A stretch of DNA of 64,000 nt, from the NCBI GenBank assembly GCA_964564015.1, contig CAZLZR010000005.1, forward strand, positions 1 through 64,000, given 5' to 3'. How positions within the stretch are numbered: the first letter of the stretch is position 1; every line of letters starts with the position of its first letter. Shown here piece by piece: positions 56,317 through 64,000 of this stretch. The translations under genes were made by a program, and so were the position numbers. Origin of the DNA: Acetivibrio sp964564015. GTDB taxonomy: Bacteria; Bacillota; Clostridia; Acetivibrionales; Acetivibrionaceae. Below the pieces are notes generated by a model. It was not told the DNA's origin. It was given only the letters and a program-made list of their open reading frames with translations, and ran no database searches.

Positions 56317-56339
56317 ACCGAATTTAGTAAATATTCGGT
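56317..56339. promoter_or_regulatory. Inverted repeat upstream of pckG
   Basis: A 7-base inverted repeat (ACCGAAT at 56317-56323 and ATTCGGT at 56333-56339) lies 63 bases before the pckG start. It could be an operator for regulation of pckG. The repressor is unknown, and no -10/-35 pair is convincing. Another repeat (ACTTAGT/ACTAAGT, about 56364-56387) may terminate the upstream FolC-like gene. Confidence 0.35.
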
Positions 56340-56456
56340 AATGTGCTGGAAAATAAACCTTCACTTAGTTAATTTTTTCACTAAGTAACATCCTACCACA
56401 AATAAATTCAAATTTCAACACGTGTTTTAGGTTTTTATTCAATGATTTTTCTATAC

Positions 56457-57836
56457 TCATTCCAGATTGGTTGTATCCTGACAAAAGAATTCTTTCGTCT
56501 CCCTTATCAAAGACTGAGTGCCTGATATAACCAATAAATCGTTACTTCCCAGAATCTCACAGGCTTTTCTTATTGCATCATCTGCTGTGTCTTCATAAAG
56601 ATATTTATTTCCTAATATTTGCATAGCTTTAACCTTTTGTACATCTGAAAACTTGTGATGCTGGTGTTTTGTAGTTGTCATTATAATCTTATAAGCACTT
56701 TCTCTGAATTTATATAATACGCCCTCATAATCCTTGTCATCAGGAATCCCGATAATAAACACTACCTTTTCCTTTCCGATTTCCCTTATTACCTCTTCTA
56801 CATAGCCTGCACACTCTCTGTTTATACACCCATCTAGAATAGTTAAAGGTTTATGATTTACTATTTCCAGTCTTCCTGGCCATTTCAGGTTTCTAAAACT
56901 CTCCCTTACCCTGGCCTGATCTAGGTTGCCTACCAGACTTTCTGCCACACCAATAGATATAGCTGCGTTTTTTGCCTGATTTCTCCCTAAAAGGGATAAT
57001 TGCAGATCGGTATAATTGTTATTATCTGTAATAACATCAAAACAAGTACCTTTGCTACAAATCTTTATATTTTGGCTTTTATAATTATACCCATATTTTT
57101 TAAGTTCAATCGTAAATTTTTTTGTTGTCTCCTCAATTATTTCTGTGACCTCTTCCGGTTGTTCTGCAGAAAAAACTGCTTTTTGTGAGCTCTTTACTAC
57201 TCCAGCTTTATTAATGGCTATTTCCTTAAGATTATTCCCCAACTGCGGAATATGTTCTAAGAATATACTGTTTATCACAGAAAGCTCACTATCATTCATA
57301 CATACATCATCGTATTTTGCACCTTTTCCGCATTCCAAAACGTTGAAATCCGTCTTATTGTCATAAAAATATAGCATTGCCAATACGGAAGTAATACCTA
57401 CAGGTCCAATGTACTTATTATCCGGCAGTCTTTTTTCAATTTCATCGACAAAGGGCTTTATAAGCTCGGCATACCTTATAAGACTTTCATCAGATATGGC
57501 AATTCCGTTAATTCTGATCCTTTCGTTAAAATTGACAAGATGCGGGCTTGTAAAGAGTCCGATGCGATAACCATGCACCTCAAGGAGTTTTGATATCATT
57601 CTGCTTACAGACCCCTTGCCTTTGCTACCGGTAACCAATATATTTCTCTGTTTTAAATCGGGATTTCCAACCATACCAAGCAGTTGTTTTGTGAGTTCAG
57701 GGCTTCGGGTTTGACTGTCTGGCAGCCTTGTGTCTATATTGACGATTGCCCTTAAGTACGATCTATATATAAAGCTTTCTACCTCTCTCCTGGTTTTGAA
57801 AATATTGCTCACTTCCTCTATCATTTTGATTAACAA
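56457..57836 (-). CDS. FolC-like Mur-ligase family protein, divergent
   Basis: This ligase-like protein (459 residues) has the FolC features GSKGKGSVSRM (ATP loop, 70-76) and TSPHLVNFNERIRING. Typical FolC motifs are altered: the EVGLGGRLDATN segment is ECGKGAKYDDVC (168-179), and the C-terminal DGAHNP is DGCIN (335-339). The protein keeps the ATP-site but probably not the normal folate/glutamate site, so a different acid-amide ligation is likely. Similar divergent ligases appear in clostridia beside cyanophycin- or cofactor-like genes; none is near here. Confidence 0.65.
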   Translation of the reverse strand: MLIKMIEEVSNIFKTRREVESFIYRSYLRAIVNIDTRLPDSQTRSPELTKQLLGMVGNPDLKQRNILVTGSKGKGSVSRMISKLLEVHGYRIGLFTSPHLVNFNERIRINGIAISDESLIRYAELIKPFVDEIEKRLPDNKYIGPVGITSVLAMLYFYDNKTDFNVLECGKGAKYDDVCMNDSELSVINSIFLEHIPQLGNNLKEIAINKAGVVKSSQKAVFSAEQPEEVTEIIEETTKKFTIELKKYGYNYKSQNIKICSKGTCFDVITDNNNYTDLQLSLLGRNQAKNAAISIGVAESLVGNLDQARVRESFRNLKWPGRLEIVNHKPLTILDGCINRECAGYVEEVIREIGKEKVVFIIGIPDDKDYEGVLYKFRESAYKIIMTTTKHQHHKFSDVQKVKAMQILGNKYLYEDTADDAIRKACEILGSNDLLVISGTQSLIRETKEFFCQDTTNLE

Positions 57837-57928
57837 CTATTATATTCATAAAAGTGCAGTTTGAAAAGAATATTTTGGGAGAGATGACTCAAAGATAGTG
57901 CCTGTTGTTCTATGCGTAATTTGGTTTG

Positions 57929-57991
57929 TTTTTTGCAGTGATATCTTCACTGCAAAAAATAATCCCCGCTTTATTATGAGCAGGGATTATT
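57929..57991 (-). terminator. Double terminator after the FN3 gene
   Basis: Two stems lie side by side. TTTTTTGCAGTGA pairs with its complement (57929-57959). AATAATCCC-GCT pairs with AGC-GGGATTATT (57958-57991, one mismatch). On the minus strand the second is followed by T6, a good terminator for the FN3 gene. The first, flanked by T and A runs, works in either direction. Confidence 0.75.
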
Positions 57992-58020
57992 AACAAGCTG
58001 TATAAGTTTTTTATTGTATT

Positions 58021-58698
58021 TTAAGGATTAGTAGTTACAGTAATGTAGGTAAATTCTGATTGATTTCCGTCATATCCATAATCAATCGCACCTACTTTGA
58101 ATGTATATGTAGTGTTTGGTGAAAGCCCGCTAATAACCTGTGATGTAGTTGTTGTATCTCCAAGCCAGTTGTCGTACTCAGGAGTTACTTCGAATATCCA
58201 ATACTTCTTAATACCAGAGAAGTTATCAAACGAAGGGTTCCATGTGAGAGTTACTGAAGTGCTTGTTTTGTTTGAACACACAAGGTTAGCCGGTGCAGAT
58301 GGTGCAGTTGCATCTGAATTAAATATAAATGTATTGCTCGCATTTGATTCATTCCCAGCTGCATCGTATGCTTTTACATAGAAAGTATATAAACGTTCGG
58401 TTACCATTCCAACGGTTCTCGATCTTGTATCATTTGCAGGTATATAAGCCATTTGTTCAGTCCAGGTTGCATAACCATTATATACTTCAGCATACAATAC
58501 ATAATGATCCACAGCAACATTATCTGTTGAAGCCCCCCATGAAAGCTGAATCAGTAAACCTGACCTATTGGTAATCCTAAGATTAGGTGGAGTTGTTGGA
58601 GCTATAGTATCTGCCGCAAAAACACAAACATTTGAAGCTATCAAAGTCACTATTGCAACTACAAATATTGCCAATGTTTTAGAAATATTTTTTAACAT
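58021..58698 (-). CDS. Secreted protein with two fibronectin type III domains
   Basis: The product (225 residues) has a signal peptide (hydrophobic to about residue 28, then CVFAA) and two FN3 domains at about 32-120 and 125-215. Evidence includes PPNLRITNRSG, QLSWGASTDNVAVDHY, SVTLTWNPSFDN and SGLSPNTTYTFKVGAIDY. FN3 modules often bind carbohydrate or act as spacers in clostridial exoenzymes; here there is no catalytic domain, dockerin or wall anchor. The ATG at 58698 follows GAGGGGAA, so the first 7 codons of the longer frame are dropped. Confidence 0.78.
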   Translation of the reverse strand: MLKNISKTLAIFVVAIVTLIASNVCVFAADTIAPTTPPNLRITNRSGLLIQLSWGASTDNVAVDHYVLYAEVYNGYATWTEQMAYIPANDTRSRTVGMVTERLYTFYVKAYDAAGNESNASNTFIFNSDATAPSAPANLVCSNKTSTSVTLTWNPSFDNFSGIKKYWIFEVTPEYDNWLGDTTTTSQVISGLSPNTTYTFKVGAIDYGYDGNQSEFTYITVTTNP

Positions 58699-58935
58699 AA
58701 TATATTCCCCTCTCACCAAATAATTTTTTAATATAATAGTTTAGAAAATAGTATACAATATCTTTACATCTTCAAGATGGCGCCTTTCTTGAAAACAAGT
58801 AAAATTTAACACTTTATTCTATTAACTATTATATTTACATAATTATACCATATTTATTCAGCTTTTCAATAGTTTTTTGTATTATTCTGTAAAAATTTTT
58901 AACACATTTTGTTCCTTGACCAAACTTTATAGCTA

Positions 58936-60378
58936 TTATTTTACAGAATACTCCCTTAGCAACCTTTGCTTCATTTCCCATAAAGGTGTTGATAGATCAA
59001 CATAATAAATATGAGGATTTTCAAACCTTTTTACTTCGTCCCACAAATTATCTACCTGTTCCTTACAATACACTTTAATGTCTTTTAGTTTGGGGCTTTC
59101 ATATACACAGGTTCCTTTATCAAAAATCTTCTCTAACAGCCTTTTGGCATAGAAGTTGGTTATTGTCTTCCTCTTCCATGTATGTTCAGGATCAAATATC
59201 TCATAGGGCTTGCTATCATCTATAATCTCCTCAGCTGTAGTCAGGACATCGGCAATTGCTTTTCCGCTATCCCTGTCAAAAAGTCTCCAGAGTTGTTTAA
59301 ATCCAGGATTGGTTATTTTTCCTACATTTTCGCTGAGCTTTATTTTAGGAATAAGCTCTCCATTTTCTTCAATGGCTACCAGCTTGTAAACTCCCCCAAA
59401 TACAGGTTCTGATTTTGAAGTTATTAATCTCTCTCCAACACCAAATAAATCAACCTGTGCCCCCTGAATAAGAATGTCGCGGATAATGTATTCATCAAGT
59501 GAGTTGGAGGCTACAATCCTGCAATCCTTAAACCCTGCTTCATCGAGCATTTTCCTGGCTTCCTTTGAGAGATACGTGATATCTCCGCTGTCAATTCTTA
59601 TTCCACTCGGTCTGAAACCCTTCGGAACCAATACTTCATTAAATACCTTTATAGCATTCGGGACACCTGACTTAAGTACATTGTATGTATCCACGAGAAG
59701 TGTGCAATTGTCCGGATAGGCCTCAGCATAAGCCTTAAATGCTTCAAGCTCTGTTGGGAACATCTGAATCCAGCTGTGTGCCATTGTGCCTAAAGCCGGA
59801 ATTCCAAAATCCCTCTCAGCAATTGTGCAGGCTGTCCCTACGCATCCACCTATATATGCAGCCCTGGCCCCGTAAATAGCACCATCATAACCCTGGGCCC
59901 TTCTCGAACCGAACTCCATAACATCACGTCCCTGCGAGGCTCTCACAATCCTATTGGCTTTAGTTGCTATAAGGCTCTGGTGATTGATTGTCAAAAGTAT
60001 CATGGTTTCAATAAACTGAGCTTCTATAACAGGGCCTCTCACAGTTATCACAGGCTCATTTGGAAATATCGGAGTTCCTTCCGGTATAGCCCAGACATCA
60101 CAACTTAGTTTAAAGTCTCTCAGATATTCCAAAAATTCTTCACTAAATAACTTTCTGCTTCTTAAGTACTCTATGTCGCTGTCCTCAAATTTAAGATCCT
60201 TCAGGTATTCAATAAGCTGTTCAACTCCAGCCATTATTGCAAATCCGCCGCCATCGGGCACTTTTCTGAAAAACATATCAAAGTATGCGGTTTTATCTTT
60301 AAATCCGTTCTGAAAATATCCATTAGCCATGGTTAATTCATAAAAATCGGTTAACATTGTTAAATTTATTTTATCCAT
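58936..60378 (-). CDS. pncB: Nicotinate phosphoribosyltransferase
   Basis: This 480-residue enzyme makes nicotinate mononucleotide from nicotinate and PRPP. It shows YELTMANGYFQNG, EFGSRRAQGYDGA, GTMAHSWIQMF, LVDTYNV and RIDSGDITYLSKEARKML, the order seen in NAPRTase. The start is 6 bases after pncA and it shares that operon. With the nicotinamidase upstream it completes the salvage of nicotinamide to NaMN. Confidence 0.92.
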   Translation of the reverse strand: MDKINLTMLTDFYELTMANGYFQNGFKDKTAYFDMFFRKVPDGGGFAIMAGVEQLIEYLKDLKFEDSDIEYLRSRKLFSEEFLEYLRDFKLSCDVWAIPEGTPIFPNEPVITVRGPVIEAQFIETMILLTINHQSLIATKANRIVRASQGRDVMEFGSRRAQGYDGAIYGARAAYIGGCVGTACTIAERDFGIPALGTMAHSWIQMFPTELEAFKAYAEAYPDNCTLLVDTYNVLKSGVPNAIKVFNEVLVPKGFRPSGIRIDSGDITYLSKEARKMLDEAGFKDCRIVASNSLDEYIIRDILIQGAQVDLFGVGERLITSKSEPVFGGVYKLVAIEENGELIPKIKLSENVGKITNPGFKQLWRLFDRDSGKAIADVLTTAEEIIDDSKPYEIFDPEHTWKRKTITNFYAKRLLEKIFDKGTCVYESPKLKDIKVYCKEQVDNLWDEVKRFENPHIYYVDLSTPLWEMKQRLLREYSVK

Positions 60379-60384
60379 TTTTAG

Positions 60385-61059
60385 TTACCCCCTTATGTCC
60401 TTAACTACTTCTATCCCATTAATAATCATATTATAAAGCGCCATCACATTTACCAGATCGCCGTTATGAGCCCCTAAGTCATAGGTGTCAACAGCATTTA
60501 CAGGTACAATTACTCTGTACTTTTGGTTCTTCTTATTGAACCAGGTCTTTAGAGTAATTGCAAATTGTTGAACGCAAATATCGGTACAATCGCCGACAAC
60601 AATAAAGGTATTAAGCTGCGGATTTTCATTGAGCCATTTTCTGAACTCTTCTTCATGGAAGCCGTTTGTTGAGTTCTTAGGTATAAGCTTATATCCGCCA
60701 ACCTCTTTAATTTCATCTACAACCTCAGCTTCGTAAGTTCCTGTCATACAGTGTGCGGGATATGCCCCGAATTCAGGCGAGGCTTCAGTGTGACAATCTG
60801 CGAAAACCAGCTTCTTGATCCCCATCTTGTCACAATTTTCAGACAATTTGACTATTTCAGGGATTAATTCTTCAACCCTTGGACTTTTAAGTGCTCCCTC
60901 TCTTGCAAACCCATTTATCATATCAACTATAATCAATGCTGTTTGATTGCCAGTCAATTCACTTAAGCTTATTCCATTAAGTCCATCGATTATGTCAAGT
61001 ATTTCCCCAAGAGTTTGCTCGCTTCTTTTCATAAATTCATTTCTATTCAAATTTTTCAT
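60385..61059 (-). CDS. pncA: Nicotinamidase-like isochorismatase family protein
   Basis: This cysteine hydrolase of 224 residues has the catalytic Asp in IIVDMINGF, metal-site residues in FADCHTEASPEFGAYPAHC, and the nucleophile Cys in VVGDCTDICVQQFA. Those positions match nicotinamidase (PncA), which deaminates nicotinamide to nicotinate. Its place directly before pncB and after the NrtR-like gene supports the call over other isochorismatases. The upstream gap (61060-61188) has no clear operator. Confidence 0.85.
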   Translation of the reverse strand: MKNLNRNEFMKRSEQTLGEILDIIDGLNGISLSELTGNQTALIIVDMINGFAREGALKSPRVEELIPEIVKLSENCDKMGIKKLVFADCHTEASPEFGAYPAHCMTGTYEAEVVDEIKEVGGYKLIPKNSTNGFHEEEFRKWLNENPQLNTFIVVGDCTDICVQQFAITLKTWFNKKNQKYRVIVPVNAVDTYDLGAHNGDLVNVMALYNMIINGIEVVKDIRG

Positions 61060-61188
61060 TCCGATCTTCCCCTTTCATAACAATGGTTTCAGTATATAAT
61101 AACTAAGGTATGGCTAAAATATAAATTCATACTCCGGATAACGAAAAAACTTGATTTGATAATGTTTTCAAAATATGAGAATAGGATG

Positions 61189-62112
61189 TTATTTTTTCGT
61201 TATCCCTAAAATGTTCTGCCAATCCGGATTGAATTTAAACAATTTGGATGGTCTGTGGCCTGCGTCCTTTGTATATTCGTTTGTTTCAACCACCATATCG
61301 CTGATTTTCCTTCTGAAGTTTGCCTTAAGCAATTCAGTATCGAGAATAATCTCATAAACCTTCTGAAGTTCGGTCAGTGTAAATAGTTCAGGCATCAGGT
61401 TGAAGGCAATGTCTGTGTATTCTATCTTATTTCTTAGCCGTTCAATTCCATACTCAATAATTTTTGCATGATCGAATGCAATTCCATTTGCTTCAACAAT
61501 CTCTCTATGTACTTTAGTTACTCTATTTTCAACAGTCCTTTCTATTTTTATAGTTGCAGACAGGTTATCCTCGTCATTTGAAAGATTTAATTTGAAAAGT
61601 CTTTGAAGAATATATCCTCCCTGAGTCACTGTCTTTTGCTCCTGATACAGCTTGCACGAGACTGTGAACCATTTTGCATCGTCAGCATCATCATTGGCTT
61701 TCACATCAAGGACTCCGCTGTCAACCAAAGACATATAGGATGTGCTTATAATCCTCGTACGTGGATCTCTGCCAACATCTCCCCATGTATAAAGCTGTTC
61801 CATATAAATGTTGTCAATGTTGGTCTCCTCCATAAGTTCCCTCCGTGCCGCCTCATCCATGCTTTCGTCCATATTTACAAAGCCTCCGGGAAGAGCCCAT
61901 TGTCCTATGTACGGATGATCGCCTCTTTTTACCATCAGCAACTGCAACACTTTTTCAGGAAGTTTCCTGTAATTTTTCTTCTCCTCATCGGTTACAGTAA
62001 AGATCAACATATCTACTGTAACCGATGGTCTCTCGTACTTACTTGCATCGTATGTTTTAAGAAATTCAGTTTCTGTAAGTCCTTGTCTGTTTCTAAGTTT
62101 ATTATCACTCAT
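61189..62112 (-). CDS. NrtR-like Nudix-domain transcriptional regulator
   Basis: The protein (307 residues) joins an N-terminal Nudix domain, box GFVNMDESMDEAARRELMEETNI (the last conserved Gly is Asn), to a C-terminal winged-helix: FTLTELQKVYEIILDTELLKANFRRK, as in NrtR. NrtR senses ADP-ribose and represses NAD biosynthesis genes, which fits the pncA-pncB genes downstream. The Nudix box is nearly intact, so residual hydrolase activity is possible. The preferred start is ATG 62112 with AAGGTG; the longer frame begins with GTG at 62121. Confidence 0.82.
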   Translation of the reverse strand: MSDNKLRNRQGLTETEFLKTYDASKYERPSVTVDMLIFTVTDEEKKNYRKLPEKVLQLLMVKRGDHPYIGQWALPGGFVNMDESMDEAARRELMEETNIDNIYMEQLYTWGDVGRDPRTRIISTSYMSLVDSGVLDVKANDDADDAKWFTVSCKLYQEQKTVTQGGYILQRLFKLNLSNDEDNLSATIKIERTVENRVTKVHREIVEANGIAFDHAKIIEYGIERLRNKIEYTDIAFNLMPELFTLTELQKVYEIILDTELLKANFRRKISDMVVETNEYTKDAGHRPSKLFKFNPDWQNILGITKK

Positions 62113-62151
62113 GTTTATCACCTTCTACGTTATTATCTTTTTGATATTATC

Positions 62152-62180
62152 ATTGTATTACTATGTTTTGTTGTTGTCAA
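62152..62180 (-). promoter_or_regulatory. Promoter of the nrtR-pncA-pncB unit
   Basis: On the minus strand TTGACA (62175-62180) and TACAAT (62152-62157) are separated by exactly 17 bases, a near-consensus vegetative promoter about 40 bases before the start. Two GATAATA direct repeats follow the -10 (about 62128-62150) and could be an operator. Confidence 0.75.
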
Positions 62181-62338
62181 GAGTTTTTGATAAAAAAGTG
62201 AGCCTGTAATTTGAAGTCACAAATTGAAATAATGACCTGATTTTGTTAAAATATAGTTTAGCAAAACAACAATTTAAAAAAGAGAAAAGCTATCATTAGA
62301 ACAGATTTGCAACTTCTAAGTGATAGGGGATATAAGTT

Positions 62339-63643
62339 ATGAGGTTCAAAACCAAGTTAATATTATACATGGTTTTAATATCTATTTTTAGACTTTTAGT
62401 TTTGTTTTTAACAAACCCAGTAATTTGTCCTGACACCGAATCATATATTAATCTTGCAATAAATATTGCTATTTTTAACTTTTTGGGTTTTAACGGACTA
62501 AGAACACCTGCCTATTCTTTAATAATATTACTTTCAGGATTTAACCTAAAAATTGTTGTTGTTTTACAAATGATAATGGAAACTATCATTTCTTACTTAA
62601 TAGCATCTATTGTTTGCGAATTCACAAGTAGAGAGATCTTCTCACTACTTGCTTCAGCAATTTATTCAATTTTTATACCATTCCTATTTTTCGAAACTGC
62701 TATTTTAAGCGAAACCACTGCTGCTTTTTTTATATTATTATCATTTTCAATGTTTATTAAGTTAATAAAGAGCAAAAGGAAAGACTATTTGTCTGTGCTC
62801 ATGGTTAGTATTTATACACTGCTTGCTATTTTGACAAGACCTGTATATGTTTTAATGGTTCCACTATACGTTGTTTACTTTATTTTAATATTTAAATCTA
62901 TTGATTTGAAAATTGGTAATATCCTAAAAGGTGTTCTTATCTATATTATTCCAATCTTGATTACGTTTTTCGGATGGTCATACATTAATCTTATATATAA
63001 CGGAACATTTTCATTTGCAACAGGCAGGGGCTTTGCAGCTATGGAAATGGCTGGAGACTATATTGAGCTTTCTCCTGACACTTACCCTTATAATATTATA
63101 AAAGAAGTTTATATACGAGAAAGAGATAGTAGCATTGGATACGGTAATCCACATATTGATGTAATATGGGGTATTACAGATGAGCTCCAAACAAAAACAG
63201 GACTAAGTTATGATAAACTTTCTGAGGAAGTTAAGAAAATGTGTTTAAAGGTAATATTACAAAAGCCTGAAATATATATTAAATCGTTTATGCGATCGCA
63301 AATTAACTTTTGGAAAACATTTGGGCTTCTTATTTTTACAGAATCAAATGTGCCACATATCATTAAGAATATTAACATCGCACAAAGATGCGTATTATTT
63401 ATGCTACAAATACCATTTTTATTCGCACCTGTAGTTTTTCTTGTGAGAAAGAAAAAAGCAAGAGAAATACGGAATAATACTATTTTACTTATATTTTCTT
63501 ATGTATATTTACTAATTGTAGGGTTATCAGTCTTTATATCAATAATAGAATGTGCAGAAGGTCGGTTTGCTATGCCCACCTACCCATTGCTTAATATTGC
63601 AACCTTCATTTATTATGGTAATAACTATAAATCACAAAAATAG
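62339..63643 (+). CDS. Multi-spanning glycosyltransferase-like membrane protein
   Basis: This is an integral membrane protein of 434 residues with about 10-12 spans. An early acidic loop (NPVICPDTESYINLA) between helices 1 and 2 and a large loop later (about 220-330) match the GT-C/ArnT-PMT-like fold, where the Asp of the first loop is catalytic. The substrate would be a lipid-linked sugar transferred to an exported acceptor. It is the only plus-strand gene in this end of the window. No ribosome site is strong (AGGGGATATAAGTT upstream). Confidence 0.6.
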   Translation: MRFKTKLILYMVLISIFRLLVLFLTNPVICPDTESYINLAINIAIFNFLGFNGLRTPAYSLIILLSGFNLKIVVVLQMIMETIISYLIASIVCEFTSREIFSLLASAIYSIFIPFLFFETAILSETTAAFFILLSFSMFIKLIKSKRKDYLSVLMVSIYTLLAILTRPVYVLMVPLYVVYFILIFKSIDLKIGNILKGVLIYIIPILITFFGWSYINLIYNGTFSFATGRGFAAMEMAGDYIELSPDTYPYNIIKEVYIRERDSSIGYGNPHIDVIWGITDELQTKTGLSYDKLSEEVKKMCLKVILQKPEIYIKSFMRSQINFWKTFGLLIFTESNVPHIIKNINIAQRCVLFMLQIPFLFAPVVFLVRKKKAREIRNNTILLIFSYVYLLIVGLSVFISIIECAEGRFAMPTYPLLNIATFIYYGNNYKSQK

Positions 63644-63699
63644 AGTTAATTCACATCCTATATTATTTTGAAAATACTTTCGAATATTTATACCACTCC

Positions 63700-64000
63700 C
63701 TAGCATATCCTCGGAAGACCTTCTCCCTGAAGAACTTTCAATATTCTCGTACCTCCAATTCTGGTTTTAACCGTCACAGGAGCATTTTCTCTTATAGTCA
63801 CAGCAGCAATTATTGATGCCTTATCTCCATATTTGCTGCTACGAATTACTTCAAGGGCTTTTTCTGCGTCTTTTTCTCCAACAAAGCAAACAAGTTTTCC
63901 CTCATTGGCCATGTAAAGAGGATCAAGTCCAAGTATCCCGCAAAAGCTCTTTACTTCGACATCCACAGGAATATTTTCTTCCAGCAAATTAATTGTAGTA
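63700..64000 (-). CDS. hypE: HypE C-terminal part (cut by window edge)
   Basis: The reading frame is open to the window edge and represents the C-terminal 100 or so residues of HypE, the carbamoyl-phosphate dehydratase that makes the CN ligands of [NiFe] hydrogenase. LGLDPLYMANEGKLVCFV and the conserved C-terminal tail GEGLPRIC are diagnostic, the last cysteine accepting the carbamoyl group. The internal TTG that could be read as a start is not one. The rest of the gene and probably other hyp genes lie to the right. Confidence 0.85.
   Translation of the reverse strand, partial: TTINLLEENIPVDVEVKSFCGILGLDPLYMANEGKLVCFVGEKDAEKALEVIRSSKYGDKASIIAAVTIRENAPVTVKTRIGGTRILKVLQGEGLPRIC

Noticed and set aside
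61060..61188. Operator palindrome for NrtR before pncA
   Set aside because: Only weak half-site matches (TATAATAACTAA-like) were found; not convincing.
1..64000. CRISPR arrays, tRNA/rRNA genes, prophage or insertion sequences
   Set aside because: No repeat-spacer pattern, cloverleaf, phage structural gene or transposase was seen on reading both strands.

Overview
The window looks like a chromosomal segment of an AT-rich, anaerobic, endospore-forming member of the Clostridia. The clues are the low GC content, strong GGAGG-type ribosome sites with frequent TTG/GTG starts, copper-amine-oxidase-N 'stalk' domains on secreted proteins, a SleB-type hydrolase, a Bacillus-type spore-coat transglutaminase (tgl), a GTP-type PEP carboxykinase and a hydrogenase maturation gene (hypE, cut by the right edge). 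A Ruminiclostridium/Acetivibrio-like host is my inference. I see no rRNA, tRNA, CRISPR array, prophage or intact transposase.

Layout. (1) 39-1097: a C-terminally broken lipoprotein gene for a sugar-binding protein. (2) 1318-18524, all minus: a surface-polysaccharide locus. It reads from a PglF-like dehydratase, PglE-like aminotransferase and fused PglC-PglD (UDP-diNAc-bacillosamine made and placed on the lipid carrier), through a WbuB-like transferase and a CapE/RmlD-like/WecB trio (probably UDP-L-FucNAc), to transferases, a Wzy polymerase, two pyruvyl transferases, an Fe-S F420-dehydrogenase-beta-like protein and a Wzx flippase. (3) 18877-21467, plus: a small membrane protein and the chain-length/tyrosine-kinase/phosphatase set (YveK-CpsD-CpsB), divergent from the locus. 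(4) 21773-31675: MscS channel, ABC exporter, a large secreted LRR-transglutaminase protein, a ZnuABC-like metal importer with a perfect inverted-repeat operator, a SleB-like hydrolase and a C_GCAxxG_C_C protein.

(5) 31957-41469, all minus and mostly overlapping or tightly spaced: the most unusual region. It encodes a UbiA prenyltransferase (interrupted by an in-frame amber codon), an old-yellow-enzyme reductase with a Cys cluster, a free acyl carrier protein, an alpha-oxoamine synthase, a lipid kinase of the DAGK/sphingosine-kinase family, a ThiL-like protein, a ketoacyl synthase, an NAD-dependent epimerase/reductase and a radical SAM protein. The set suggests an uncharacterised amino-lipid (sphingoid-like) or related polyketide-amino-acid product. 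(6) 41739-47350: secreted NHL-repeat and amidase proteins, then the tgl spore-coat pair and a membrane protein. (7) 47351-53299, minus: a second compact putative biosynthetic operon with a GH3-family acyl-adenylating enzyme, two B12-binding radical SAM enzymes and two GNAT-like proteins. (8) 53460-64000: ZIP transporter, pckG, a divergent FolC-like ligase, an FN3 protein, an NAD-salvage operon (nrtR-like, pncA, pncB), a multi-spanning glycosyltransferase-like protein and the 3' end of hypE.

Start codons were moved from the longest open frame where a ribosome site and family alignment argued for it; each such case is stated. All functional assignments rest on motifs read by eye; no database search was possible.
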